From: an uncultured Dokdonia sp.
Lineage (GTDB): Bacteria > Bacteroidota > Bacteroidia > Flavobacteriales > Flavobacteriaceae
Length of the DNA stretch: 64,000 nucleotides
Assembly: GCF_947492535.1 (NCBI RefSeq)
Contig: NZ_CANLNH010000001.1
Location: 535,805 to 599,804 of the forward strand
Direction of reading: 5' to 3'
This document shows positions 26,240-35,102 of this stretch, in pieces; position 1 is the first letter of the stretch, and each line of letters opens with the position of its first letter. The translations under genes and the position numbers were made by a program. The notes beneath the pieces were generated by a model. That model worked only from the letters and a program-made list of their open reading frames with translations. It did not search any database and was not told where the DNA came from.

Positions 26240-26998
26240 TTAACTATAAAATGTATTTGTTTGTAAGTATTCTTTAAAGATACTTTTTTCTTTAGATGTA
26301 AATTCCTCTTTCCAATAGCCTTGTTTTCCTTGGCGTAATAGTTTTTTGAAATGAACATCTTTGGTATGAGGCATTTCTTTCTTTTTCTTTTCAAAAGATT
26401 GCTTTTGAATACACTGATCAATATACGAAATATCAATGTCTAGCTGTAAATAGGCTGCTATTTTAGCGCATTCTTCTTGAGGGTTTGTTAATAGATCTTC
26501 ATAGGTAATCGTGAGCACTTCCTTATCTTTAAATGCTTCAGTATGCTCTTTCCATGAAAGGGATAACCAGTGATTTACTTTTGAGTCCCCATGAAGTACT
26601 GCCTGTATCATTTTTTCTTTCTTCTTTTTTTGAGAAACAGAAAAAAAAGAGGCGCTATCTAAAGACAATCCTATCTTCTTCATTCCTTTTTGAAGAAGAT
26701 TTGTAAACGTAAAATAATGACTGCCAGAAATCACAACATCTCTTGGATCTCTAATGATATGAATGATTTTATATACTTCTTTTGGAGACTTTGAAAAGAT
26801 TGTATCATACGTGTAATGTGTTTTGTAACAGTCATACGGAGAGTCTCTATATTTCCCTTCTTCGTATAGTGCCTCTATATGCTCAAAACCCCAATCTCCT
26901 TGTAAAGGGCAGGCTGCTAATTCGGCGATGAGTCTACTCGCCCAAGTTGTTCCGCTTTTAGGGTAGCCGGTTACAATAATATTCTTTTTCGTCATCAT
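26240..26998 (-). CDS. Sulfotransferase (PAPS-dependent)
   Basis: A 252-residue enzyme of sulfotransferase family 1 that transfers sulfate from PAPS to a hydroxyl group. The 5'-phosphosulfate loop YPKSGTTW is at residues 12-19 and the 3'-phosphate motif is IIRDPRDVVISGSHYF. The C-terminal KQGKQGYWKEEFTSKE matches the family's substrate/cofactor loop (usually RKGxxGDWK). The context implies sulfation of a surface glycan or lipid. Confidence 0.88.
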   Translation of the reverse strand: MMTKKNIIVTGYPKSGTTWASRLIAELAACPLQGDWGFEHIEALYEEGKYRDSPYDCYKTHYTYDTIFSKSPKEVYKIIHIIRDPRDVVISGSHYFTFTNLLQKGMKKIGLSLDSASFFSVSQKKKKEKMIQAVLHGDSKVNHWLSLSWKEHTEAFKDKEVLTITYEDLLTNPQEECAKIAAYLQLDIDISYIDQCIQKQSFEKKKKEMPHTKDVHFKKLLRQGKQGYWKEEFTSKEKSIFKEYLQTNTFYS

Positions 26999-27153
26999 TT
27001 TTTAATCCTTGTAAAGATAAAGAATAACTCCCTGTTGTTTCTTTTTTCAACGAATACTTAGTAAAAAAGAATAGGATTATTTTCGAAATTTTTATCTGTA
27101 AATTGTATTAGATTTACTTGTTGTACATTTTGATATAAATAGAGGAAAATAAA

Positions 27154-27203
27154 TGAAATTTTCAATTTTTACCTCGATCCTAAAGGAAGAATCGAAAATT
27201 TCA
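27154..27203. repeat. Inverted repeat in divergent promoter region
   Basis: Perfect 10-bp arms (TGAAATTTTC and GAAAATTTCA) 30 bases apart, in the AT-rich space between the sulfotransferase and the second SGNH gene. It could be an operator, or chance in AT-rich DNA. Confidence 0.4.
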
Positions 27204-27286
27204 GTAATATTCCCTATAGAACTAGGTTGAAATAGATGAAATTAACTTAAAATGAACAACAGTTTAGATTTGTCTACATACGGATT

Positions 27287-28393
27287 ATGAAAAAAAATAT
27301 TCTTCTTCTTTTGATATCTACTGGTATGGTCCTCGCTATTTGTGAGGTAGCTATTCGGTGGGTATTACCTCAAATTAATGATCATGATGTGATGTTTCAA
27401 TTTGATGAAGCGTTAGGGTGGGAGTTTATCCCTAATAAAAAAGGATCTATCGTGTATGATGGAGGCATTAATCATACCATTCAAATCAATCAGGAAGGCT
27501 ATAGAGATACCTCATTTGAAGATAAAACAAATGACACTAAAATCATGGTGTTGGGCGACTCCTTTGTGAGTAATATATCTGTAGAAGACGATGAGGTGTT
27601 TACTCATCTTATAGAAAATCAGCTAGAAAATACGTCTGTATATAATTTGGGTGTTAATGGGTATGGTCAAGTACAAGAATATCTAGTGCTTAAAGAATGG
27701 ATTCCAAAAATACAACCCGATGTGATTGTGGTTATGGTGTACCTTCGAAATGATTTTACAGATAATATGAGTGAGAGTTCATGGTTATATCCACGACCAG
27801 CTGTCGTTTTTGATACTGATATTCCCGTTCGAATTATTCCACCGTCTAAGGAGTATAAAACAAAAGAAAAACTTCCTTTTTATTATAGGTCACATCTGTA
27901 CCGCTTAGTAAAAAATAGTATCACGGCTATAAAATCAAAAAACGAAAAAGATGCTAACGCTTCCTATGCGCCACCAGAAGTACATACGTGTAGAAATCCT
28001 TTAACTGAAGAGACCTTAACCATGTATGAAACTATGCAGCGGTTATTAATAGAAATGGATGCCTATGGGAAAAGTGTGAATACTCCAGTTATTTTTGCGT
28101 TGGCTCCTTCTATGGTACAAATAGAAGATGATTTGTGGTCTCAGGTAGAAGAATATGATCCATCTGTCAACTATAAAAAGGATATGCCGAATGCTACTTT
28201 ATACGCTTTCGCGAAAGCGAACCAACTTCAACTAATAGATTTAATGCCAGCGTTACAGGAAGCAGATCGCAATGGAACTAAAATGTATAATAGGCAAGAG
28301 CAACATTGGACAGCAGCTGGAAATCAAGTGGTCGCTGATGTGTTGTCTGAATATTTACAACAGTATATGATGAGAGTTAAGGATAGTTTGTAA
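27287..28393 (+). CDS. SGNH/GDSL-type hydrolase, membrane-anchored
   Basis: A 368-residue protein with an N-terminal membrane helix. Block I is IMVLGDSFVSN, block II NLGVNGYGQVQ, block III MVYLRNDFTDN, and the C-terminal catalytic pair sits in EQHWTAAGNQV. It is a second SGNH protein of the locus, longer than the first, and fits a periplasmic O-acetyltransferase or esterase of the glycan. A dispersed palindrome is read in frame as YAFAKAN near residue 309. It ends at a terminator built from another dispersed repeat. Confidence 0.78.
   Translation: MKKNILLLLISTGMVLAICEVAIRWVLPQINDHDVMFQFDEALGWEFIPNKKGSIVYDGGINHTIQINQEGYRDTSFEDKTNDTKIMVLGDSFVSNISVEDDEVFTHLIENQLENTSVYNLGVNGYGQVQEYLVLKEWIPKIQPDVIVVMVYLRNDFTDNMSESSWLYPRPAVVFDTDIPVRIIPPSKEYKTKEKLPFYYRSHLYRLVKNSITAIKSKNEKDANASYAPPEVHTCRNPLTEETLTMYETMQRLLIEMDAYGKSVNTPVIFALAPSMVQIEDDLWSQVEEYDPSVNYKKDMPNATLYAFAKANQLQLIDLMPALQEADRNGTKMYNRQEQHWTAAGNQVVADVLSEYLQQYMMRVKDSL
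28205..28218. repeat. Dispersed palindrome inside a gene
   Basis: A perfect core in the SGNH gene, read as AFAKA. Confidence 0.85.
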
Positions 28394-28417
28394 ACCTGAA
28401 TTGGTCGTTAAAATGTC

Positions 28418-28445
28418 CCCTCGAGCGCAGTCGAGAGGTTTTTTT
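28418..28445 (+). terminator. Terminator formed by a CTCGAGCGCAGTCGAG-type repeat
   Basis: The dispersed repeat CCTCGAGCGCAGTCGAGAGG forms a short stem (one bulged A) and is followed by seven T. It lies 25 bases after the SGNH stop codon. Confidence 0.7.
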
Positions 28446-28465
28446 GTAATCCTATATCCTGAATA

Positions 28466-28485
28466 GGTCTCGACTGCGCTCGACC
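28466..28485. repeat. Second, inverted copy of the CGACTGCGCTCGA repeat
   Basis: GGTCTCGACTGCGCTCGACC is the inverse of the copy 30 bases upstream; together they give 15-bp perfect inverted arms. Confidence 0.75.
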
Positions 28486-28534
28486 AGACATGAACTATTG
28501 TTTTATCTATAAATAATGAGAACTTAGTACATAA

Positions 28535-28906
28535 TTACCAAGTCTTCTCAAACGTATCTTTAGAAAAAGGTTTATCTACCGTTTTAAAAAGGCTTTTGTC
28601 TGTTTTTTTAAGTTGTAATGGATCTTTGTCTCCAAATAGTCTTGATAATAAAGCTACAGGAAAAAGAATGACAAAGAAAATGACGGATAGTAAAATAGGA
28701 GGGATGATACGACTTAAAACAGTGCTTAAACCCATCCAGAGATCTTGAATTTTTAATGCAATAAATGAAGAAAGCATTCCTAAAACACCTATGGTAATCG
28801 CAACCCACAACGCCCAAGAGAGTTTCGTAATCATGTAGATCACTAAAAAGCCTACCACAATGGTAAGAACTGTTTTGCTTGGGGTAAGTTCTTTTTTGGT
28901 AGCCAT
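28535..28906 (-). CDS. SxtJ-family membrane protein
   Basis: A 123-residue protein with about three hydrophobic helices and a Lys-rich C-terminal tail (KKTDKSLFKTVDKPFSKDTF). It resembles the SxtJ family, named from the saxitoxin cluster and usually found beside a carbamoyltransferase. The internal ATG at 28906 is chosen over the one at 28942 because it starts one base after the stop of the DUF5989 gene. The biochemical role is unknown; it may anchor the carbamoyltransferase at the membrane. Confidence 0.75.
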   Translation of the reverse strand: MATKKELTPSKTVLTIVVGFLVIYMITKLSWALWVAITIGVLGMLSSFIALKIQDLWMGLSTVLSRIIPPILLSVIFFVILFPVALLSRLFGDKDPLQLKKTDKSLFKTVDKPFSKDTFEKTW

Positions 28907-28907
28907 A

Positions 28908-29057
28908 TTAGAAGAGGGAATATACAAACGGTGCGAGTGCACTACTACCGCCTAATACAATAAGAATTCCTAATACTAATAACACGATGATAATAGGAAG
29001 GAGCCAGAACTTTTTACGTTCTTTCATAAATAACCAAAGGTCTTTCAGTGTATCCAT
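28908..29057 (-). CDS. DUF5989-family small membrane protein
   Basis: A 49-residue protein, easily missed because of its size. It begins MDTLKDLWLFMKERKKFWLL, followed by one membrane helix and the ending GGSSALAPFVYSLF, which is the DUF5989 pattern. It lies 8 bases after the carbamoyltransferase gene and one base before the SxtJ gene, the classic trio of carbamoylated glycan and toxin loci. Function unknown. Confidence 0.85.
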   Translation of the reverse strand: MDTLKDLWLFMKERKKFWLLPIIIVLLVLGILIVLGGSSALAPFVYSLF

Positions 29058-29065
29058 AGTAATCT

Positions 29066-30931
29066 TTAATCTTTTTTAAATAATGTTGTCCAGCGTTCTT
29101 TATTGTCCCAATCGGGTTGCTCTTTTTTGTAATAGATATAATTTTCGATAACAAGAATATCCATTTCTGTATTCATAAAACAGCTATAAGCATCTTCGGG
29201 AGTGCATACAATGGGTTCTCCGCGTACATTAAAACTGGTATTTATAAGAATACCTTTGCCTGTTTCTTGTTTTACATCTTGTAATAACTGCCAGTATTTT
29301 GGATTGGTTTCTTTATGAACGGTTTGTATTCTCGCCGAAAAGTCCAAATGTGTGATGGCTTGTAAATTACTACGCTCGCAATACAATTTCTCTAGTAAAG
29401 GTAATTCATGATAATTAGAAGGAACTTCTTTTTGAATACTTTTTTTGACATCAGCTACGAGTGTCATGTATGGGGATGCGGTTTCTAAATCAAAGAAATC
29501 GGATGCATCTATGTCTAATACCGAAGGAGCAAAAGGGCGAAAGCTTTCTCGTTTTTTTATTTTGAGATTGAGTTTTTTCTGCATTTCTGTATTGGAAGGA
29601 TCTCCAATAATACTGCGATTTCCTAAAGCTCTTGGCCCAAATTCCATGCGTCCTTGAAACCATCCTATAATAGCCCCTTTTGAAATTTCTGAAGCTACTT
29701 GTCTCGAAAGGGTTTCAAAAGAGTCAACTTTTGTAGCTGCAGCTTTATAACGTTTGTTCAGGAGGATAATTTCTTTATCAGAATAATAAGGACCTAAATA
29801 ACTGCCTTGCATACTATCTTTTTGAGAATCGACGTTTCGCGTTTCTTCAAAATACATATAATGTGCTGCAAGTGCGGCTCCTAAAGCACCACCTGCATCT
29901 CCTGAAGCGGGTTGTATATAGATATCTTTAAAAAGGTTTTCTTTGCGTAATTTTCCATTAGCGACACAGTTTAATGCGACACCGCCTGCTAGACATAAGT
30001 GGGGTGCTGCTGTTTCCGCTTTCGCGAAAGCGGCCATCTTCAAAACCACTTCCTCCGTCACATGCTGGATGGCATAACCCAAGTTGCAATGTGCTTGTAA
30101 TAGCTCAGATTCAGGTTGTCTTCTTTTTAAACCGAAAAGCGATTCCCACTTGCGATCGTTTGTCATGGTTAAACCTGTCGAATACTTAAAATAGGATTGA
30201 TCTAACCAAATAGATCCATCTTCTTTTATGGAAATGAGTTGTTCTTTGATTTGTTGGATATACTGTTTTGTTTGATCGGCATTTGGATTTCCATACGGTG
30301 CCAACCCCATGAGTTTGTACTCACCCGAATTGACCGTAAATCCTAGATAATACGTAAATGCGCTATAGAGTAATCCTACTGAATGTGGGAAGTTGAGTTC
30401 TTTTTTTACGGTAATGGTATTCTCTTTTCCTTCACTAATGGTGGCTGTTGCCCATTCGCCAACGCCATCTACCGTAAGAATGGCAGCATGTTCAAAAGGA
30501 GATGCATAAAATGTACTTGCGGCATGGGATAGGTGATGTTCTGTAAAGAGTAATTTGAGTTTCTTTTTATCATACGACATGACTTCAGTAAGTCCGTCGC
30601 GAATCTGTTTTTTAAGGAACAATTTCTGTTCTAACCACACAGGAATCGATTTTAAAAAAGAAACAATCCCTTTAGGCGCAAAGGCATAATAGGTTTGTAA
30701 TAATCGTTCAAACGTGAGTAGGGGTTTATCGTAAAAAACCACTGCATCTAGTTGGTCTATGGTAAGGCCTGCTTCTTCCAGGCAATAGGTAGTAGCATGT
30801 ACAGGAAAGTCAGGGGTATGCTTTACTCTAGTAAATCGCTCTTCTTGAGCAGCAGCAATGATGACGCCATCTACAGTAATAGCAGCAGCGGCATCATGGT
30901 AAAAAGCAGAGATTCCTAGAATGTTGGGCAT
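29066..30931 (-). CDS. O-carbamoyltransferase (NodU/CmcH family)
   Basis: A 621-residue enzyme that transfers the carbamoyl group of carbamoyl phosphate to a sugar or other hydroxyl through a carbamoyl-adenylate. The N-terminal Kae1-like domain starts GISAFYHDAAAAI and has the metal-binding HHLSH (His132, 133, 136). The C-terminal YrdC-like region contains WFQGRMEFGPRALGNRSI and ILINTSFNVRGEPIV. The embedded palindrome is read as AFAKA near residue 303. It makes the carbamoyl decoration of the glycan. Confidence 0.93.
   Translation of the reverse strand: MPNILGISAFYHDAAAAITVDGVIIAAAQEERFTRVKHTPDFPVHATTYCLEEAGLTIDQLDAVVFYDKPLLTFERLLQTYYAFAPKGIVSFLKSIPVWLEQKLFLKKQIRDGLTEVMSYDKKKLKLLFTEHHLSHAASTFYASPFEHAAILTVDGVGEWATATISEGKENTITVKKELNFPHSVGLLYSAFTYYLGFTVNSGEYKLMGLAPYGNPNADQTKQYIQQIKEQLISIKEDGSIWLDQSYFKYSTGLTMTNDRKWESLFGLKRRQPESELLQAHCNLGYAIQHVTEEVVLKMAAFAKAETAAPHLCLAGGVALNCVANGKLRKENLFKDIYIQPASGDAGGALGAALAAHYMYFEETRNVDSQKDSMQGSYLGPYYSDKEIILLNKRYKAAATKVDSFETLSRQVASEISKGAIIGWFQGRMEFGPRALGNRSIIGDPSNTEMQKKLNLKIKKRESFRPFAPSVLDIDASDFFDLETASPYMTLVADVKKSIQKEVPSNYHELPLLEKLYCERSNLQAITHLDFSARIQTVHKETNPKYWQLLQDVKQETGKGILINTSFNVRGEPIVCTPEDAYSCFMNTEMDILVIENYIYYKKEQPDWDNKERWTTLFKKD
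30018..30031. repeat. Dispersed palindrome inside a gene
   Basis: A perfect core in the carbamoyltransferase gene, read on the minus strand as AAFAKAE. Confidence 0.85.
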
Positions 30932-30976
30932 GTGGGTTTGTTATTTTAACTATGTTCTATAAAGTGTTATTATAAT

Positions 30977-31381
30977 TTATTTGGTTTTTTTCATCATACC
31001 CTTGAATTCTTTTTCAAAGTCATTTTTCTTAATCTTTGAAATATACTTATATGTCAAATTATCAATAGGTTTGATTGTAACAATTAATGTATCGCCAATT
31101 TTTACAAATCCTTCTGATTTCTTATTTGTATATGTGTGTATTAATTGATATTTACAATCAGAAATCCAAATGAGATCGTAAGAAAGGGTATCTCCCTTTT
31201 TAGAATCGATATAGATTTGCTTATTATGAGTTCTGATAGTAATGGAGTTTTTATTAAATGTATTTTCTTCATTATTAAAGTAGATGAATGTACCTTCTTT
31301 AAAATCAGAACAATCATTTTCTGAACTTTTATAAATAAAAGAAAACAAGTTGCAAAATAAGATGATATATATGAATTTCAT
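30977..31381 (-). CDS. Small secreted protein of unknown function
   Basis: A 134-residue protein starting at MKFIYIILF, a signal peptide. The longer ATG at 31408 would overlap the flippase gene and spoil the signal. The mature part is beta-rich with two cysteines (NDCSDF and SDCKYQ) and resembles a small lipocalin-like or DNA-binding-free beta sandwich in outline only. No family recognised. It sits inside the glycan locus between the flippase and carbamoyltransferase genes. Confidence 0.6.
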   Translation of the reverse strand: MKFIYIILFCNLFSFIYKSSENDCSDFKEGTFIYFNNEENTFNKNSITIRTHNKQIYIDSKKGDTLSYDLIWISDCKYQLIHTYTNKKSEGFVKIGDTLIVTIKPIDNLTYKYISKIKKNDFEKEFKGMMKKTK

Positions 31382-31404
31382 TTTTAAGGTAAATATACTA
31401 TTTG

Positions 31405-32595
31405 TCAAGCATCTATATTAGTTGTACTTATAAACCGTTTCCTAAACCCTAACAACGCCAACACCACCATCCATTGTCCTATTACTTTTATGGATAATGC
31501 GCCTATAGATTGATAGGTGTCAATTGTAAAATATCCCATCACTATTTGTATCAAAGCTGTAACTCCAATAATAACAGCAACAAGTGTTTGTTTGTTGTGT
31601 TTGTAAAACTCATTAATTAATAGGAGATGTACAAATAAGGTCATCATAAAAAGATATCCTAGAAGATAACTCATATGACTAAATGTGAATTCGTATACAT
31701 AGGTAATAATACCATAAATGATGGCAATACCGATAGCACCTACGCCAATACCCAAGAGTAAGAATTGTCGTTCTATAACAACTCGGGTTTTTTTAGAAAT
31801 CCGATAAAAGATTTTAATAAACGGATTGATCATATAGGCAGCACCTAATTGTACCAAGGCAATAAAACTTATAAAAATTTGATACTGACTTAACTCTTCT
31901 TTTGAAAAGTAAATAGTACCGTAATAGCTATCTATTTTTGTTCGTAAGGTCCCTAATGCCATAGGAATGAGAAATGGTATAGATAAGACTAAGCTTTGTT
32001 TGTCTAGTGTGATACTCGTGTTTTGAAGGGTTTTTCTATAATACACAGTATAGCATATGGCTTTTATGATTAATCCACCAATGATGATTTGTAAAAACTG
32101 TTCTAGTTGGAGTGATCCTGAAAACAATAACAATGTAATCACTACAATCGCATTACGAATGAATTCTGTACTAAAATTGAACTTGAAATCTTTTTGGTAG
32201 AGAATTAATACTTCAAAAGATTGAGTATAGAATAATAGAAACATCCATACGAAGACAAGTATACGATAGGGCTCAAATAAGGGAATAAAAAAAGGAGCGA
32301 TTCCAATAAAGAGAAAAACAAAAAAACGGGTGCTAAAATTAGATAACCACGTGGTATATATTTTTGAAGGTTGCTCGCTAAATTGTTTTAATAAGTAATT
32401 CTTATTGCCAAAATAGGAGAATAAAATAATGAAGTTTACCCATAATAATAAAGTCACATACTCTCCCCATAATGCGGTAGAATGCTTTTTTATAATAAGC
32501 AACGATATCATAAGTTGCGCAATCATGGGAATACTCTGTCCGAAACCATATAAGGAGACAGTTTTAGCACGATTGAGCAATTTAGAATACGCCAT
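31405..32595 (-). CDS. Wzx-type polysaccharide flippase
   Basis: A 396-residue integral membrane protein with about 12 hydrophobic helices. The N-terminus (KLLNRAKTVSLYGFGQSIPM) and overall layout match the polysaccharide biosynthesis/flippase family that moves lipid-linked repeat units across the inner membrane. Motif conservation is low, as is normal. It starts 2 bases before the end of the GT2 gene, so the two are coupled, supporting a role in the same glycan pathway. Confidence 0.8.
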   Translation of the reverse strand: MAYSKLLNRAKTVSLYGFGQSIPMIAQLMISLLIIKKHSTALWGEYVTLLLWVNFIILFSYFGNKNYLLKQFSEQPSKIYTTWLSNFSTRFFVFLFIGIAPFFIPLFEPYRILVFVWMFLLFYTQSFEVLILYQKDFKFNFSTEFIRNAIVVITLLLFSGSLQLEQFLQIIIGGLIIKAICYTVYYRKTLQNTSITLDKQSLVLSIPFLIPMALGTLRTKIDSYYGTIYFSKEELSQYQIFISFIALVQLGAAYMINPFIKIFYRISKKTRVVIERQFLLLGIGVGAIGIAIIYGIITYVYEFTFSHMSYLLGYLFMMTLFVHLLLINEFYKHNKQTLVAVIIGVTALIQIVMGYFTIDTYQSIGALSIKVIGQWMVVLALLGFRKRFISTTNIDA

Positions 32596-32597
32596 TG

Positions 32598-33344
32598 CTA
32601 TATAGCTTTAAAGAGCTTTGATTTTATAAAGGTATTCTTATGAAAAAAGTATTTTATAGAGACCCCCAGTACACCTAGTCCGTAGGTAACACTTCTCGAA
32701 AAATTAATAGAAGATGCTTCTGGGAAATACTTTGTAGGACACGATACTTCGCCTATCTGCATCTTTGCATAACACAATTGCCCTAACATCTGATTGTCAA
32801 AGACAAAATCTTCCGAATTATCTTGGTATGGAATAGAAAGCAATGCTTTCTTACTAAAGACTCTATATCCTGTATGATACTCAGATAGTTTTTGTCCCAT
32901 GAGTATATTCTGGAAGAGTGTCAATAGTCTATTCGCAATATATTTATACAGCGGCATCCCTCCTTTACGAGCTCCTTTATTTAAAATACGAGACCCTAGT
33001 ACAACGTCATACACATCATTTGCGATGAGGTATACCATAGAAGGAATCAATTTTGGCGTGTATTGATAATCTGGATGTAACATGATCACAATATCTGCAT
33101 CTAGTTCAAGGGCTTTGTTATAACACGACTTTTGATTACCACCATACCCTCTATTTTTTTCGTGTACAATGATGTGTTTTATGCCTAAAGATTTTCCTAC
33201 CGCTACCGTATTATCCGTACTATGATCATCTGTTAAGATCACATCATCTACAATGTCAAAAGGAATTTCATCATAGGTTTGTTGTAGTGTAAGTGCTGCA
33301 TTATAAGCAGGCAATACGACAACTACTTTTTTATTGTTGATCAT
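32598..33344 (-). CDS. Family 2 glycosyltransferase, DPM1-like
   Basis: A 248-residue GT-A enzyme. It begins KKVVVVLPAYNAALTLQQTY and shows VILTDDHSTDNTV, then the HPDYQYTPK motif typical of dolichyl/polyprenyl-phosphate sugar transferases, and LGSRILNKGARKGGMP. There is no C-terminal membrane domain. It probably loads a sugar onto a polyprenyl phosphate carrier or builds the glycan at the inner face; the adjacent GT87 and GT39-like enzymes could use such a donor. Confidence 0.85.
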   Translation of the reverse strand: MINNKKVVVVLPAYNAALTLQQTYDEIPFDIVDDVILTDDHSTDNTVAVGKSLGIKHIIVHEKNRGYGGNQKSCYNKALELDADIVIMLHPDYQYTPKLIPSMVYLIANDVYDVVLGSRILNKGARKGGMPLYKYIANRLLTLFQNILMGQKLSEYHTGYRVFSKKALLSIPYQDNSEDFVFDNQMLGQLCYAKMQIGEVSCPTKYFPEASSINFSRSVTYGLGVLGVSIKYFFHKNTFIKSKLFKAI

Positions 33345-33466
33345 GCGTCGTTAGGGTGCTGTTTTAGTTCTTAGTAATAGACGATAGCGTTAGACAAAGT
33401 TAACATATTAAAGAGAATGAAATTGGATTATATAACTTGAAGTAAATAAGGTTATTTTTGTGATAG

Positions 33467-35101
33467 ATGAATGCATATATCAAAGAGAATAAAACACTTT
33501 TACGTTACCTGTTACCTACAGCCGTTTTGTGTCTTTATTTTTTAATCATATCCTATGATGCTCCTTTGCATGACTTTTCAAATAGCTATTTTTCAGCACG
33601 ATTAATACATGAGGGGATTCCTCCAGAAACAGTCATCTTTGATATTTATGCCTTTAACTCATACATCTGGGAATTAGGATATACCGATGTATTGGTCGAT
33701 TTTTATGTCAATAGCCCTTTTACATTAGCAGCTTTCTATCTGTTAACCTATATTGAAGATGCTTACCTAGCCAAGTTTGTTTTCAATAGCATTAGTGTAT
33801 TACTCTTCTTAGCTGGACTCTTCTTATTAGCTAAAAAAACAATACCAGATTCAAAATGGCTTTTACTATGTATTCCAATCCTATTTTATGTACCTATTCG
33901 AAACCAAATCCTTTTCGGGCAATCGTATTTTATTATTTTCTTTTTTGTCGTAGCAGGATATTATGTCCTTGAAAAGAAAAAGGAATATGGTACTGGGATT
34001 CTTCTAGGTTTTGCAGCCTTATTAAAGTTTTTTCCTGTTTTTTATGGTATCCCATTAGCATTTCAAAAACGATGGAAAGCTATAGGATTCTGTATTTTAG
34101 GCACACTTCTTTTTGTAATTGTTGGGGTTTCTATTACAGGATATTCATTATGGGACTCTTATTTTACAGATATTCTCCCACATACGTTTTCAAGTAAAAC
34201 TACTACAGATTATAGAGTGAATTATCAATCACTAGATGTGTTTTTTAAATTCTTATTTGTAGAAGATTCTTATTATAATCCTACAGCATGGATCGCTGAT
34301 AAACGTATTTATAGTATGGCCAATTGGATTACAAAAGCCGTTATTATAGGAAGTGCCATCGGACTCTCCATACGTAAAAAGAAACATACCTTTATGTTAC
34401 TTGCGATATGGGTAATTACCTTATTCTTAACGCAAGGGAGAACAGCTACGTATGCACAGATTTTATGGATTATTCCGCTTTTTGTAGTGTTTCCTTTGTT
34501 TTTAAAAAATCCTTATACGCTTTCGCGAAAGCGTATAAAAACACCATCTATCGTATTGTTTTTAGGAATAGTCGTAGTGATCTGTAACTTTCCCTTTAGG
34601 CAATTAGTAGAAATGCCCATAATCATTCAGTTCTCTAGACTATGGCTCGTGATTATCGTAAGTATTTTTATGTTTAGACTCATAGACACTAAGTTCCATC
34701 TAAAATATATTGCACTTACTTTTGTGGTGTTATTTCCATTATCTTACAGTGCATTAAAAGGAGTAGAAGAAGATGCATCTCAGTACGTGTTATCAGAAAA
34801 GAAACACTTTATGATTTATGATTTTTTTGAAGATCAAGGGAAACTAAGTTATAAGGCATTAGGGCGTAATGGTGATGAAACGATATCAACAGAGATTCCA
34901 ATTACGAGTTTTGATACGGAAAGTATCACCATAAAAGATCATCAATTGTATCATGGAAACCGATTGATAACAGAAAATGTATCCCTTAAGAAAAGACCTG
35001 TATTGGTAAATAATACAACCGTATATTTTCTCACAGACCATCATTCTAGAAGAGGTGCTTTTACACTCAAATCTATAGATCTTAATACCGCACATAACTA
35101 A
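33467..35101 (+). CDS. GT87-type (DUF2029) integral membrane glycosyltransferase
   Basis: A 544-residue protein with about ten hydrophobic helices and a C-terminal soluble tail of about 100 residues. It has the DUF2029/GT87 pattern: SNSYFSARLIHEG near the N-terminus with a proximal acidic loop, ILFGQSYFIIFFFVVAGYY, and GFAALLKFFPVFY. The family uses polyprenyl-phosphate mannose-type donors. A 26-bp version of the dispersed palindrome is read as YTLSRKRIK in a cytoplasmic loop. It overlaps no gene; the next gene starts after one base. Confidence 0.8.
   Translation: MNAYIKENKTLLRYLLPTAVLCLYFLIISYDAPLHDFSNSYFSARLIHEGIPPETVIFDIYAFNSYIWELGYTDVLVDFYVNSPFTLAAFYLLTYIEDAYLAKFVFNSISVLLFLAGLFLLAKKTIPDSKWLLLCIPILFYVPIRNQILFGQSYFIIFFFVVAGYYVLEKKKEYGTGILLGFAALLKFFPVFYGIPLAFQKRWKAIGFCILGTLLFVIVGVSITGYSLWDSYFTDILPHTFSSKTTTDYRVNYQSLDVFFKFLFVEDSYYNPTAWIADKRIYSMANWITKAVIIGSAIGLSIRKKKHTFMLLAIWVITLFLTQGRTATYAQILWIIPLFVVFPLFLKNPYTLSRKRIKTPSIVLFLGIVVVICNFPFRQLVEMPIIIQFSRLWLVIIVSIFMFRLIDTKFHLKYIALTFVVLFPLSYSALKGVEEDASQYVLSEKKHFMIYDFFEDQGKLSYKALGRNGDETISTEIPITSFDTESITIKDHQLYHGNRLITENVSLKKRPVLVNNTTVYFLTDHHSRRGAFTLKSIDLNTAHN
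34513..34538. repeat. Dispersed palindrome, longest perfect form (26 bp)
   Basis: The core is extended to TTATAC...GTATAA with perfect symmetry. It is inside the GT87 gene and read as LSRKR. Confidence 0.9.
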
Positions 35102-35102
35102 A

